From positions 7,036,822-7,100,821 of the forward strand of contig NZ_CP150484.1 in the NCBI RefSeq assembly GCF_037997115.1: a stretch of 64,000 bases of DNA, read 5' to 3'. Every line of letters starts with the position of its first letter. Position 1 is the stretch's first letter. This stretch comes from Amycolatopsis coloradensis (GTDB lineage: Bacteria; Actinomycetota; Actinomycetes; Mycobacteriales; Pseudonocardiaceae). Shown here one piece after another: positions 18,422-27,251 of the stretch. Below the pieces are notes generated by a model. It was not told the origin of the DNA, did not search any database, and worked only from the letters and a program-made list of their open reading frames with translations. Both the position numbers and the translations under genes were made by a program.

Positions 18422-18883
18422 CTAGCTGCGGGAGAAGGCGGCACGCATCCAGTAGATGGCCAGCGCGACGGTGGCGATCCAGGCGACGATCAGCCCGAAG
18501 CCCGGACCGCCACCGGCCGCGCCGGTCGCGTTCGAGGACTGCTGGGACCAGATCGCGAGCATTCCGTCGACGGAGGCGAACCATCCGCCCGCGGCGCAGA
18601 CCCAGGCCAGCCACCAGCGACGGGTCACCAGCGTGACGGCGGAGACGAACACGCCGACCCCGGTGGAGGTCGCGGCGAACAGCTGCGGGATCCCGCCGCC
18701 CTTGCCGAGCAGCACCTCCCAGCCGGCGTGCTCGCCGACCCAGGGCAGCAGCTGCGCGACCAGCAGCACGAACACCAGCACGGCGATGGAGAATCCGCGC
18801 CTGCCCAGTTCGATCGTCTTGGCCGCGCGTTCGCCGGCTTCGTCGATCTCGGCGGCGAGTTCGTCGATCTTCGGTTCGGTCAC
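18422..18883 (-). CDS. Conserved membrane protein (Rv2732c position)
   Basis: The 153-residue protein has a short acidic N-terminal helix (EPKIDELAAEIDEAGERAAKTIELGRRG) and four membrane segments at about 33-50, 65-85, 88-106 and 125-145. Function is unknown. It follows miaB with a 4-nt GTGA overlap, which fixes the start at 18883 rather than the GTG three codons earlier, and implies translational coupling. The stop codon TAG lies in the CTAG target duplication of the adjacent MITE. Confidence 0.8.
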   Translation of the reverse strand: MTEPKIDELAAEIDEAGERAAKTIELGRRGFSIAVLVFVLLVAQLLPWVGEHAGWEVLLGKGGGIPQLFAATSTGVGVFVSAVTLVTRRWWLAWVCAAGGWFASVDGMLAIWSQQSSNATGAAGGGPGFGLIVAWIATVALAIYWMRAAFSRS

Positions 18884-20361
18884 AGTGCACACCCGCTCAC
18901 CGGTTCCGGCGTGACGGCCGGGGCACCGAAGCCCGGCAGGCCCAGCGTCACGCCGTTGGTCTTCGGCCGCAGCCCTGCCTCGGAGTTGTCGCCCGCCTTC
19001 GTGCGGCGGTGCGACAGCAGGTCGCCGTCGGCGACGAGATGGTGCGGAGCGCCGTAGGTCACCACGGTCTCGACGACGTCGCCGGGACGCACCGAGCGGT
19101 CCACGAGCGGCCCCGTCGGCGTGAAGTGGACGAGCCTGCCGTCCCGCGCGCGGCCGCTCAGGCGCTGCGTCTCGGTGTCCTTGCGTCCTTCGCCGGAGGC
19201 CACCAGCAGCTCGACCCGCCGACCGACGATCTTCTTGTTCTCTTCCCAGGAGATGTCGTTCTGCAGCTTCACGAGCCGTTCGTAGCGCTCCTGCACGACC
19301 TCCTTCGGCAGCTGCCCGTCCATCTCGGCGGCGGGCGTGCCCGGCCGGATCGAGTACTGGAAGGTGAACGCGCTGGAGAACCGCGCCTGCGCGACGACGT
19401 CGAGCGTCGCCTGGAAGTCTTCTTCGGTCTCACCCGGAAAGCCGACGATGATGTCGGTGGTGATCGCGGCGTCGGGCATCGACTCGCGCACGCGGTCGAG
19501 AATCTTCAGGTAGCGCGCCGAACGGTAGGACCGCTTCATCTCGCGCAGCACCCGGTCCGAACCGGACTGCAGCGGCATGTGCAGCTGGTGGCACACATTC
19601 GGCGTCTCGGCCATCGCGTCGATGACGTCCTCGGTGAACGCCGCCGGATGCGGCGAGGTGAACCGGACGCGCTCCAGCCCGTCCACGGAGCCGCAGGCGC
19701 GCAGCAGCTTCCCGAACGCGAACCGGTCGCCGAATTCGACACCGTAGGAGTTCACGTTCTGGCCGAGCAGGGTCACTTCCAGCACGCCTTCGGCGACGAG
19801 CGCCTCGACCTCGGCGAGGATCTCGCCGGGGCGGCGGTCGCGTTCCTTGCCGCGCAGCGCCGGGACGATGCAGAAGGTGCAGGTGTTGTTGCAGCCGACC
19901 GAAATCGACACCCAGCCCGCGTACGCCGAATCGCGCTTCGCCGGGAGCGTCGAAGGGAAGGTCTCGAGCGATTCGAGGATCTCGACCTCGGCCTCGGCAT
20001 TGTGCCGCGCGCGCTCCAGCAGCGTCGGCAGCGAACCGATGTTGTGCGTGCCGAAGACGACGTCGACCCAGGGCGCGCGCTTGACGATCTCGCCGCGGTC
20101 CTTCTGGGCGAGGCAGCCGCCGACGGCGATCTGCATGTCCGGCTTCGCCGTCTTCTGCGGCCGCAGATGGCCGAGGGTGCCGTACAGCTTGTTGTCCGCG
20201 TTCTCCCGCACCGCGCAGGTGTTGAACACGATCAGGTCGGGTGTGGCCTCGCCGTCACCCGGTACGTAGCCGGCGTCCTCGAGCTGCCCGGCAAGACGTT
20301 CGGAGTCATGCACGTTCATCTGGCAGCCGAAGGTGCGGATCTGGTAAGTGCGCGCGCTCAT
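18880..20361 (-). CDS. miaB: tRNA-2-methylthio-N6-dimethylallyladenosine synthase MiaB
   Basis: MiaB is a radical-SAM enzyme that methylthiolates the i6A37 made by MiaA. The 493-residue protein has the N-terminal MTTase domain with cluster cysteines at 13, 49 and 83. The radical-SAM triad is C157, C161 and C164 (GCNNTCTFC), and the C-terminal TRAM domain contains GRRVELLVASGEG. ATG 20361 gives MSARTYQIRTFGCQMN, the usual start; GAAGGCGAG lies upstream. It is the first gene of a two-gene unit with the downstream membrane protein and is divergent from the TAXI lipoprotein gene. Confidence 0.97.
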   Translation of the reverse strand: MSARTYQIRTFGCQMNVHDSERLAGQLEDAGYVPGDGEATPDLIVFNTCAVRENADNKLYGTLGHLRPQKTAKPDMQIAVGGCLAQKDRGEIVKRAPWVDVVFGTHNIGSLPTLLERARHNAEAEVEILESLETFPSTLPAKRDSAYAGWVSISVGCNNTCTFCIVPALRGKERDRRPGEILAEVEALVAEGVLEVTLLGQNVNSYGVEFGDRFAFGKLLRACGSVDGLERVRFTSPHPAAFTEDVIDAMAETPNVCHQLHMPLQSGSDRVLREMKRSYRSARYLKILDRVRESMPDAAITTDIIVGFPGETEEDFQATLDVVAQARFSSAFTFQYSIRPGTPAAEMDGQLPKEVVQERYERLVKLQNDISWEENKKIVGRRVELLVASGEGRKDTETQRLSGRARDGRLVHFTPTGPLVDRSVRPGDVVETVVTYGAPHHLVADGDLLSHRRTKAGDNSEAGLRPKTNGVTLGLPGFGAPAVTPEPVSGCAL

Positions 20362-20410
20362 CTCGCCTTCGAGGGTACGCGGGCGGGGTTCCATGGCACG
20401 ATCGACCCTC

Positions 20411-21322
20411 ATGAGGAGACCAGGGGTGCTCGCGGTGGTGATCGCCGTCGTCTGTGCCCTGGTCGCCGGGTGCGGGCCCGATCTCTCCGGGACGAAGGTG
20501 CGGATCGCGGCGGGCCTCGACGGTGGCGTCTACGACAAGCTGGCCGAGGCGCTGGCCGACGCGTGGGCCGCGCAACTGGACACCGAGCGGCCCGTGATCC
20601 AGGAGACCCAGGGCTCGCCGGACAACGTCGGACGGGTGCGTGCGGGGAAGGCCGACGTGGCGTTCGTGGCCGCCGACGTGGCCGCCGACAACACCGCCGG
20701 TTTGGCCGCGCTGGCCCGCGTGCACGACGACTATCTGCACGTCATCGTGCGCGCCGACTCGCCGATCAAGTCGTTCGCGCAGTTGCGCGGGCACAAGGTC
20801 GCGATCGGTTCGCCGGATTCGGGGGTCGAGTTCCTCTCGAAGCAACTGCTGAAGGCGGCGGGGCTGACCGGCGCGATCGACCGGCGCAATCTCGGCCTCC
20901 CCGAGGCGCTGCCCGCGCTGGAGAACCGGCAGATCGACGCCGTCATCTGGTCGGGTGGCCTGCCGACGCCGTCGATCACCGAGAAGGTGCACACGGTCGG
21001 TCTGCGGCTGCTCGACATCACCGATCTCGCGGACGCCCTGCGGGCCACCAGCCCGGTGTACCGGACGGCGACCATCCCGGTGACGGCCTACAACCTGCCG
21101 TCGCCGGTGACCACGCTCGTGCTGCCGAACTTCCTGGTGGTGCCCACGTCGATGCGCGACGACGTCGCCGAGGCGCTCGTGCGCGGGCTGTTCGACGCGC
21201 GGGATCAGCTGGTCAAGGCGGCGGGCGCGGCGTTGTCGATCGACGTCCATCCCGCCATCGAGACCTCTCCCCTGCCGCTGCATCCGGGCGCACTGCGCTA
21301 CTTCAGATCACTCAAGGATTGA
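20411..21322 (+). CDS. TAXI-family solute-binding lipoprotein
   Basis: The 303-residue protein has a lipoprotein signal ending LVAGC, with acylated C21. The mature domain carries the TAXI pattern: VRIAAGLDGGVYDKLAEALADAW, ETQGSPDNVGRVRAGKADVAFV and HKVAIGSPDSGVEFLS. TAXI proteins feed TRAP transporters, but no TRAP permease gene is nearby. It is convergent with a histidine kinase gene and overlaps it by 11 nt, so it may serve as a periplasmic sensor partner instead. ATG 20393 is another possible start, adding six residues before the signal peptide. Confidence 0.82.
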   Translation: MRRPGVLAVVIAVVCALVAGCGPDLSGTKVRIAAGLDGGVYDKLAEALADAWAAQLDTERPVIQETQGSPDNVGRVRAGKADVAFVAADVAADNTAGLAALARVHDDYLHVIVRADSPIKSFAQLRGHKVAIGSPDSGVEFLSKQLLKAAGLTGAIDRRNLGLPEALPALENRQIDAVIWSGGLPTPSITEKVHTVGLRLLDITDLADALRATSPVYRTATIPVTAYNLPSPVTTLVLPNFLVVPTSMRDDVAEALVRGLFDARDQLVKAAGAALSIDVHPAIETSPLPLHPGALRYFRSLKD

Positions 21323-22712
21323 CGACCGGCAGGGTCACGGTCACCTGAAGGCCGCCGCCTTCGGGTGAGCTGAGCCGCAGCGAGCCATCCGAGCGGGCCA
21401 GGATCTCGGTGACGATCGCCAGGCCGAGGCCGGATCCGGGCACGTTCTGATGCGCGGTGCTGCGCCAGAACCGGTCCGCCGCGCGGTCCAGCTCGTCTTC
21501 GCGCAGGCCGGGGCCGTGGTCACGGACGGCGATGTCGACCTTCCCGTCCGCGGTGGTGACGTCCACCCGCACCTCGGTCCCCGGCTCGGTGAACTTGAGC
21601 GCGTTGTCCAGCAGCGCGTCGAGGACCACTTCGAGGCCGCGTGCCGGGGTGAGCACCCGCAGTCCGCCGCCCAGCCCGGTCGCCGCCAGCGTGATGTCGC
21701 GTGCCGCGCCGACCACGGTCCAGTCGGCGACCCGGGCGCCCACCATCTCGTCGAGGCCGACCGGCACCAGTTCGCCGCCCGACGCCTCGGCGCGGGCCAG
21801 CGAGAGGAGTTCGTCGAGGATCTGGTTGAGCCGTCGCGCGTCGACGACGGCGGCTTCGAGGTCGGCCGCGGCGAGGTCGTCGTCGACGTGACCGTCGAGG
21901 TTGCCGAGCCGGATCTTCAACGCGGTCAACGGGTTCCGCAGCTGGTGGGAGGCATCGGCGACGAACGCGCGCTGCGCCGACAGTGCCTCGTCGACGCTGG
22001 CGGCCATCCGGTCGAAGGACCGTTCGAGCTGCCGCAGTTCCGGCGGGCCGCCGGTCTCCCCCACCCGTTTGACCTCGCGGCCGCTGACCACGGAGGCGAC
22101 CAGTTCGCCGGTGGCGTCGTCGAGCCGCCGGACCGGGCGCAGGATCCAGCGCACCACCGGCACGGCGACCAGGAGTGCGATACCGAACGCCAGCACCGCG
22201 CCCGCCGCGATGAGCAGCCACCACCACAGCAGTTCGGTGCGAGCCTTGGCGGTCGAGGACACCGTGATCACCGCGCCCCGCACCTCGCCGTCGATGAGGA
22301 TCGGCTCGGCCAGCACCAGCGGCTCGGTGTTCCACGGCATCAGCAGCGGTCCGGGCTCCGAACGCCGTCCCGCCAGCGCCTGCTGCAGATGCGAAGCGAT
22401 GACTGGGTCCTTCAGGTCGATCCCGGCCGTCTCGCCCGGACCCCTGGCGACGGATTCGCCGTCCTGGTCGACGATCGCCACCGGCACCCCATAGACCTCG
22501 GTGTAGCGGCGAAGCTCGTCCTCGATCAGGTCCGGCCGGTTCTCCACCAGCGGGCGCTGGGCCAGCGACGCGAACCGGGAGGTGTCGGTCAGGCGGTCGA
22601 GGAAGAGGTCGAGCTGCACACTGGCCGCCACGCTGAGCGCTAGCGGGATGCCGAGGCCGAACACGAGCGCCGCGACCAGCGTCAGCACGATCGCCTGGAG
22701 GCGGACGCGCAC
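21312..22712 (-). CDS. HAMP-domain sensor histidine kinase
   Basis: The 466-residue kinase has TM1 at about 5-30, an extracytoplasmic sensor (31-160), TM2 at about 162-188 and HAMP to about 245. The dimerisation domain contains phosphoacceptor H256 (ADASHQLRNPLTAL). The ATPase domain has N box DNALKF, DHGPGL and GSGLGLAI. All catalytic motifs are intact. GTG 22712 follows the response-regulator stop by 4 nt, so regulator and kinase form an operon. The extracellular domain is large enough to contact the convergently encoded TAXI lipoprotein. Confidence 0.93.
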   Translation of the reverse strand: MRVRLQAIVLTLVAALVFGLGIPLALSVAASVQLDLFLDRLTDTSRFASLAQRPLVENRPDLIEDELRRYTEVYGVPVAIVDQDGESVARGPGETAGIDLKDPVIASHLQQALAGRRSEPGPLLMPWNTEPLVLAEPILIDGEVRGAVITVSSTAKARTELLWWWLLIAAGAVLAFGIALLVAVPVVRWILRPVRRLDDATGELVASVVSGREVKRVGETGGPPELRQLERSFDRMAASVDEALSAQRAFVADASHQLRNPLTALKIRLGNLDGHVDDDLAAADLEAAVVDARRLNQILDELLSLARAEASGGELVPVGLDEMVGARVADWTVVGAARDITLAATGLGGGLRVLTPARGLEVVLDALLDNALKFTEPGTEVRVDVTTADGKVDIAVRDHGPGLREDELDRAADRFWRSTAHQNVPGSGLGLAIVTEILARSDGSLRLSSPEGGGLQVTVTLPVVNP

Positions 22713-22716
22713 CGGC

Positions 22717-23406
22717 TCAGCCCTCTTCGGCCGGACCGTAGGCGCCGCCGAGGCGGTACCCGACCCCGCGGACGGTCTCGATCAGCGCGGGCCTGCCCAG
22801 TTTGGTCCGCAGGGTGGCGACGTGGACGTCGAGCGACCGGCTCTCCGCGGGGCCGCGGTGACCCCAGACCTCGTTCAGCACGTGATCACGGGCGCAGACC
22901 GCGCCGCGGGCGGTGACCACCAGCGCGAGCACCTGGAACTCCTTGCGCGACAACGAAACCGGCTGTCCGTCGACCTGCACCTCATGGCGTCCGATATCGA
23001 CCGAGACATCACCCGCGCGGATGACGCCCGGCGGTTCGGGCGCGGCAGGCCGTTCCCCGCGGCGACGGCGCACGGCCTCGACACGGGCGACCAGTTCGTC
23101 GACGTCGTAGGGCTTGACCAGATAGTCGTCGGCGCCGGATCGAAGCCCCTGGATCCGGTCGTCGACCTCGCCCCGCGCCGAAACGACGATCACCGCGACG
23201 TCGCTGACCGCGCGGATCCGGCGGCACAGGACGATCCCGTCGATGTCGGGGAGCCCGAGGTCGAGCAGCACGACGTCGACCTCGTGCACCAGATCGAGCA
23301 CCCCGGCGCCGGAAGCGAGGCGTTTGATCGTCAGGCCGCGCCGGGTCAGCGCGGGCGTCAAGGCACCCGCGACCCGGTCGTCGTCCTCCACCAGCAGTAC
23401 CCGCAC
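22717..23406 (-). CDS. OmpR/PhoB-family response regulator
   Basis: The 229-residue regulator has a receiver domain with acidic pocket ED7-D10, phosphoacceptor D49 (LLDLGLP) and K98 (YLVKPYDVDEL). A winged-helix DNA-binding domain (about 130-225) ends in TVRGVGYRLG. GTG 23406 is preferred since AAGGGA lies 8 nt upstream and the domain then starts VRVLLVEDD. GTG 23424 adds VKGKTR and has no SD. It forms an operon with the kinase. The 374-bp gap to gluA raises the possibility that glutamate uptake is the target, but this is a guess. Confidence 0.92.
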   Translation of the reverse strand: MRVLLVEDDDRVAGALTPALTRRGLTIKRLASGAGVLDLVHEVDVVLLDLGLPDIDGIVLCRRIRAVSDVAVIVVSARGEVDDRIQGLRSGADDYLVKPYDVDELVARVEAVRRRRGERPAAPEPPGVIRAGDVSVDIGRHEVQVDGQPVSLSRKEFQVLALVVTARGAVCARDHVLNEVWGHRGPAESRSLDVHVATLRTKLGRPALIETVRGVGYRLGGAYGPAEEG

Positions 23407-23540
23407 CCGTGTTTTCCCTTTCACGCCGTCACCGCCACCGCGACGACTTTGAAGAACGACTCTATGGGGTGAGTCACCTCTCGCGCTGCCCGTACCGCTG
23501 GGCCGGATGGCCCTGTGAGGGACCCGCTGCACGCGGTAAT

Positions 23541-23586
23541 GGTCACGATGCGTCACAGATCTCGTGTGACCCCGGTTACGAGACAC
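23541..23586. promoter_or_regulatory. Inverted repeats in the regulator-gluA divergent region
   Basis: GGTCAC and GTGACC are inverted around 23 nt, within a wider GTAA...TTAC pair, and GTCAC/GTGTGAC repeats lie inside. This could be the operator of the adjacent response regulator. The rest of the 374-bp gap (23407-23780) contains promoter elements but no gene. Confidence 0.3.
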
Positions 23587-23691
23587 CCCCGCTTTGTCTA
23601 GGCTGATCAGCGCCGGACGGAGGTGGACCGGGGCCGTCCGGTGGCTTGAGAACGATACGGACTTGAAACCCTAAGTATTGGTCAAGCCGTC

Positions 23692-23719
23692 TTTACAAGC
23701 GGTCCGACGGGAGTAGGTT
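23692..23719 (+). promoter_or_regulatory. Candidate gluABCD promoter
   Basis: TTTACA (23692-23697) and TAGGTT (23714-23719) are spaced by 16 bp and lie about 60 bp before the gluA ATG, which has GGAGG directly upstream. This is the best sigma-70-like pair in the gap. Confidence 0.4.
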
Positions 23720-23780
23720 TCCGCCATCGCGTGGTGCCTGACCCCGCAGTCCCCTGCAAACGAACGCTCCTGGAGGCCAG

Positions 23781-24533
23781 ATGACCGCGGAGGTGGCGGC
23801 GCCGATGATCAAGGCGGCCGCCGTGAACAAGTACTTCGGCGACCTGCACGTGCTCAAGGAGATCAACCTCGAGGTGCCGCGCGGGCAGGTCGTGGTCGTG
23901 CTCGGGCCGTCCGGGTCTGGCAAGTCGACACTGTGCCGGGCGATCAACCGGCTGGAACCCATCAACTCCGGCGAGATCGCGGTGGACGGCGTTCCGCTGC
24001 CCGCCGAAGGAAAGGCGCTGGCCGCGCTGCGCGCCGACGTCGGCATGGTGTTCCAGTCGTTCAACCTGTTCGCGCACAAGACGATCGTCGAGAACGTCAT
24101 GCTCGCGCCGATGAAGGTCCGCAAGGTCAACTCGGCCGAGGCCCGCAAGACCGCGATGGACCTGCTCGAACGTGTCGGCATCGCCAACCAGGCCGACAAG
24201 TACCCGGCCCAGCTTTCCGGCGGGCAGCAGCAGCGTGTGGCGATCGCCCGCGCGCTGGCCATGCGCCCCAAGGTGATGCTGTTCGACGAGCCGACCTCGG
24301 CGCTGGACCCCGAGATGGTCCAGGAGGTCCTCGACGTGATGACCACGCTCGCCAAGGACGGGATGACGATGCTCGTCGTCACCCACGAGATGGGCTTCGC
24401 GCGGCGCGCGGCGAACCGGGTGGTGTTCATGTCCGACGGCGAGATCGTCGAGGACTCCACTCCGGACGACTTCTTCACCAAGCCGAAGACGGATCGCGCC
24501 AAGGACTTCCTCGGCAAGATCCTGACCCACTGA
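23781..24533 (+). CDS. gluA: Glutamate ABC transporter ATP-binding protein GluA
   Basis: The 250-residue ATPase powers a four-gene polar amino acid importer. Walker A is GPSGSGKST (42-50), the Q loop is MVFQSFNLF, the signature LSGGQ is at 145-149, Walker B LFDEP at 167-171 and the switch is THEMGFA. The protein and the A-B-C-D gene order match the corynebacterial gluABCD glutamate uptake system. GGAGGCC precedes ATG 23781. It is followed by gluB after 55 nt. Confidence 0.94.
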   Translation: MTAEVAAPMIKAAAVNKYFGDLHVLKEINLEVPRGQVVVVLGPSGSGKSTLCRAINRLEPINSGEIAVDGVPLPAEGKALAALRADVGMVFQSFNLFAHKTIVENVMLAPMKVRKVNSAEARKTAMDLLERVGIANQADKYPAQLSGGQQQRVAIARALAMRPKVMLFDEPTSALDPEMVQEVLDVMTTLAKDGMTMLVVTHEMGFARRAANRVVFMSDGEIVEDSTPDDFFTKPKTDRAKDFLGKILTH

Positions 24534-24588
24534 GGTCTTCCCCGCCGGCCGGTATGGCTGGACAAGATTCGGAAGGAAACTGAGAACA

Positions 24589-25446
24589 ATGCGGTTGAAC
24601 CGAGTTCTGCGAATGAGCGCGGCCGTCGTGGCGGCCGGTCTCGCCCTCTCCGCCTGTGGCGGCGGCGGGTCGGACGCCGGCAGCGGCTCCAGCGGCGCCA
24701 AGAACGTGGTGGCGAAGGCCAAGAACGACAAGAAGCTGACCATCGGCATCAAGTTCGACCAGCCCGGTCTCGGCCAGAAGCAGGCGGACGGCACCTACGC
24801 CGGATTCGACGTCGACGTGGCGAAGTACATCGCCAAGGAGCTCGGTGTCGAAGAGTCTGGGATCACCTGGAAGGAAGCGCAGTCCGCGCAGCGTGAGGAC
24901 CTGATCAAGAAGGGTGAGGTCGACTTCATCGTCGCCACCTACTCGATCACCGACAAGCGCAAGAACGAGGTCTCCTTCGCGGGCCCGTACTTCATCGCCC
25001 ACCAGGACCTACTGGTCCAGGCCGACAACACCGACATCACCGGCCCGGAGTCGCTGACCGGCAACAAGAAGCTCTGCTCGGTCAAGGGATCGACCCCGGC
25101 GCAGAACGTCAAGGAAAAGTACGCCAAGGAAGTTCAGCTCCAGGAAGTCGGCAAGTACACCGACTGCGTCACCTCGCTGCTCAACAAAACCGTCGACGCG
25201 ATGACCACCGATGACGTGATCCTCGCCGGCTACGCCTCGCAGCAGCCCGGCAAGCTGAAGCTGGTCGGCAAGGGCTTCACCGACGAGAAGTACGGCGTCG
25301 GCCTGAAGAAGGACGATGCCGAGAGCATCACCGCGATCAACAACGCGATCAAGAAGATGCAGCAGGACGGCGCTTGGAAGGCCGCTCTGGAGAAGAACGT
25401 CGGCCCGTCGGGTTACAAGATCCCGGAGCCTCCGGCCATCTCCTGA
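24589..25446 (+). CDS. gluB: Glutamate-binding lipoprotein GluB
   Basis: The 285-residue solute-binding protein has a lipobox LSAC with acylated C23. The SBP family 3 fold shows in KKLTIGIKFDQPG, YAGFDVDVAKYIAKELG and KKGEVDFIVATYSITDKRK. It delivers glutamate (or related acidic amino acids) to GluC and GluD. The start is supported by GGAAGGAAA upstream and the signal peptide. The protein is rich in Lys and lacks cysteines apart from the lipid anchor and a CS...DC pair late in the chain. Confidence 0.93.
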   Translation: MRLNRVLRMSAAVVAAGLALSACGGGGSDAGSGSSGAKNVVAKAKNDKKLTIGIKFDQPGLGQKQADGTYAGFDVDVAKYIAKELGVEESGITWKEAQSAQREDLIKKGEVDFIVATYSITDKRKNEVSFAGPYFIAHQDLLVQADNTDITGPESLTGNKKLCSVKGSTPAQNVKEKYAKEVQLQEVGKYTDCVTSLLNKTVDAMTTDDVILAGYASQQPGKLKLVGKGFTDEKYGVGLKKDDAESITAINNAIKKMQQDGAWKAALEKNVGPSGYKIPEPPAIS

Positions 25447-25530
25447 CCCCCGGCTCGCTGAGCCGCTGAACTGAAGGAATCGAACGGTGCGCCGTGTACC
25501 GCGGCGCACCGTTCCCATACCGAGGCTGGG

Positions 25531-26226
25531 TTGAGCACCTTGTTCGATTTCCTCGACAATCCCAATTACGACTTGCTCGGCGCCTTCTGGATGACGATCA
25601 AGCTCACCTTCTTCTCCGCGATCGGTTCCCTGATCTGGGGCACCATCCTGGTGGGGATGCGGGTGAGCCCGGTTCCGATCATGCGGGCGTTCGGCACCGC
25701 CTACGTCAACATCTTCCGGAACACCCCGCTGACGGTGATCATCGTCTTCACATCGCTGGGATTGTCCTCCACCCTGGGACTCAACCTGGCCTCGTCGGAG
25801 TCGACGACATCGTTGGAGGACAACGCCTTCCGGCTCGCGATCCTCGGCTTCGTCGCCTACACCGCCACATTCGTCTGTGAATCGCTGCGGTCGGGTATCA
25901 ACACAGTCCCGGTAGGCCAGGCGGAAGCGGCCCGCGCGCTGGGGCTCGGCTTCGTCCAGGTGCTGACCCTAATCGTGCTGCCACAGGCGTTCCGGTCGGT
26001 GATCGCGCCGCTGGCGAACGTCATGATCGCGCTGCTGAAGAACACCACGGTCGCGTCGATCATCGGTGTCGCCGAGGCGTCACTGCTGATGTCGGACATG
26101 GTCGAGAACGAGTCCGACTCGCTGTTGCTGGTCTTCCTGCTCTTCGCCGCCGGGTTCGTCGTCCTGGTCCTCCCCCTCGGCCTGCTGCTGGGCTGGGTCG
26201 CCAAGAAGGTCGAGGTCAAGCGATGA
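25531..26226 (+). CDS. gluC: Glutamate ABC transporter permease GluC
   Basis: The 231-residue permease of the HisM/GluC family has about five membrane segments and the EAA loop (GQAEAARALGLGFVQVLTLIVLPQAF, coupling helix for GluA; here given in part). TTG 25531 is taken as the start because no ATG or GTG with an SD precedes the first membrane helix; TTG 25540 is the alternative. The unusual start may keep translation low. It overlaps gluD by ATGA. Confidence 0.91.
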   Translation: MSTLFDFLDNPNYDLLGAFWMTIKLTFFSAIGSLIWGTILVGMRVSPVPIMRAFGTAYVNIFRNTPLTVIIVFTSLGLSSTLGLNLASSESTTSLEDNAFRLAILGFVAYTATFVCESLRSGINTVPVGQAEAARALGLGFVQVLTLIVLPQAFRSVIAPLANVMIALLKNTTVASIIGVAEASLLMSDMVENESDSLLLVFLLFAAGFVVLVLPLGLLLGWVAKKVEVKR

Positions 26227-27128
26227 GCGCGCAGACCGTCCTCTATGACATTCCCGGGCCGAAGGCGCGGGCACGGAACTGGCTCTACAGCGTCCTTTTC
26301 GTCCTCGTCCTGGCGCTGGTCCTCTACTACATCTACGTCGGCTTTGACGAGAAGAACCAATGGTCGGGGGCGCTGTGGGACCCCTTCCTCAAGGGCTCGA
26401 CCTGGACCGAATTCATCGTGCCCGGCCTGCTCAACACCCTGAAGGCCGCGGCACTGTCGATCGTGATCGCGTTGCCGATCGGTGCACTGCTGGGCATCGG
26501 CCGGCTGTCGGACCACAAGTGGATCCGGGTCCCGGTCGGCGCGGTCGTCGAGTTCTTCCGGGCGATCCCGGTGCTGCTGCTGATGGTCTTCGCCGCGGCG
26601 TTCTACGCGTTCTACACCGACATCGACGCGGAGATCCGCCCGCTGTTCGCCGCGGTGACGGGTCTGGTGCTCTACAACGGCTCGGTCATGGCCGAGGTGT
26701 TCCGCGCGGGCATCCTCTCCCTGCCCAAGGGGCAAGGTGAGGCCGCGTCCGCGCTGGGCATGCGCAAGACCCAGATCATGATGACCGTCCTGCTGCCGCA
26801 GGCGGTCACCCTGATGCTGCCCGCGCTGGTGAGCCAGCTGGTGGTCATCCTCAAGGACACGGCGCTGGCCGGTCAGCTGACCATCGGCTTCAACGAGCTG
26901 ATCCGCAGTACCGGACCGCTCACCGGTCTCTACGGCAACACGATCCCGACACTGATAGTCGTCGCGATCATCTTCATCGTGCTGAACCTGCTCCTGAGCT
27001 GGTTCGCGTCGTGGCTGGAGAACAAGCTGGCGCGGCGGAAGAAGGCGCCCAAGGGCGCCAAGCCGGTGCACTCCGCACCGTCCAGCGTGGTCATGCAGCG
27101 CGACGACGCGAGCGGTGGGGCGCTGTAG
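26223..27128 (+). CDS. gluD: Glutamate ABC transporter permease GluD
   Basis: The 301-residue second permease has a longer cytoplasmic N-terminus, five or more membrane helices and the EAA loop LPKGQGEAASALGMRKTQ. A Lys-rich C-terminal tail (RRKKAPKGAKP) follows. It is coupled to gluC by a 4-nt ATGA overlap. Together with GluA-C it should form a complete importer. A hairpin 10 nt after the stop (27139) probably ends the operon. Confidence 0.93.
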   Translation: MSAQTVLYDIPGPKARARNWLYSVLFVLVLALVLYYIYVGFDEKNQWSGALWDPFLKGSTWTEFIVPGLLNTLKAAALSIVIALPIGALLGIGRLSDHKWIRVPVGAVVEFFRAIPVLLLMVFAAAFYAFYTDIDAEIRPLFAAVTGLVLYNGSVMAEVFRAGILSLPKGQGEAASALGMRKTQIMMTVLLPQAVTLMLPALVSQLVVILKDTALAGQLTIGFNELIRSTGPLTGLYGNTIPTLIVVAIIFIVLNLLLSWFASWLENKLARRKKAPKGAKPVHSAPSSVVMQRDDASGGAL

Positions 27129-27138
27129 CTCCGTAGAA

Positions 27139-27193
27139 GTACATGAAGGCCCCCTTCCTTGCGCCCAGGTACAGGAAGGGGGCCTTCGCGTAC
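27139..27193. repeat. Intergenic palindrome, RTGAAGG family, after gluABCD
   Basis: GTACATGAAGGCCCCCTTCC (from 27139) is inverted up to 27193 with one mismatch around a loop reading TTGCGCCCAGGTA. It is positioned as the gluD terminator. Its loop reappears in inverted orientation in the decayed copy at 58852. Confidence 0.8.
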
Positions 27194-27251
27194 TCCGGGA
27201 TAGGCCTCTTGGTCCTGTCGGGACAGCAGCCGCTCGGCTAGCGTCGGCCGT

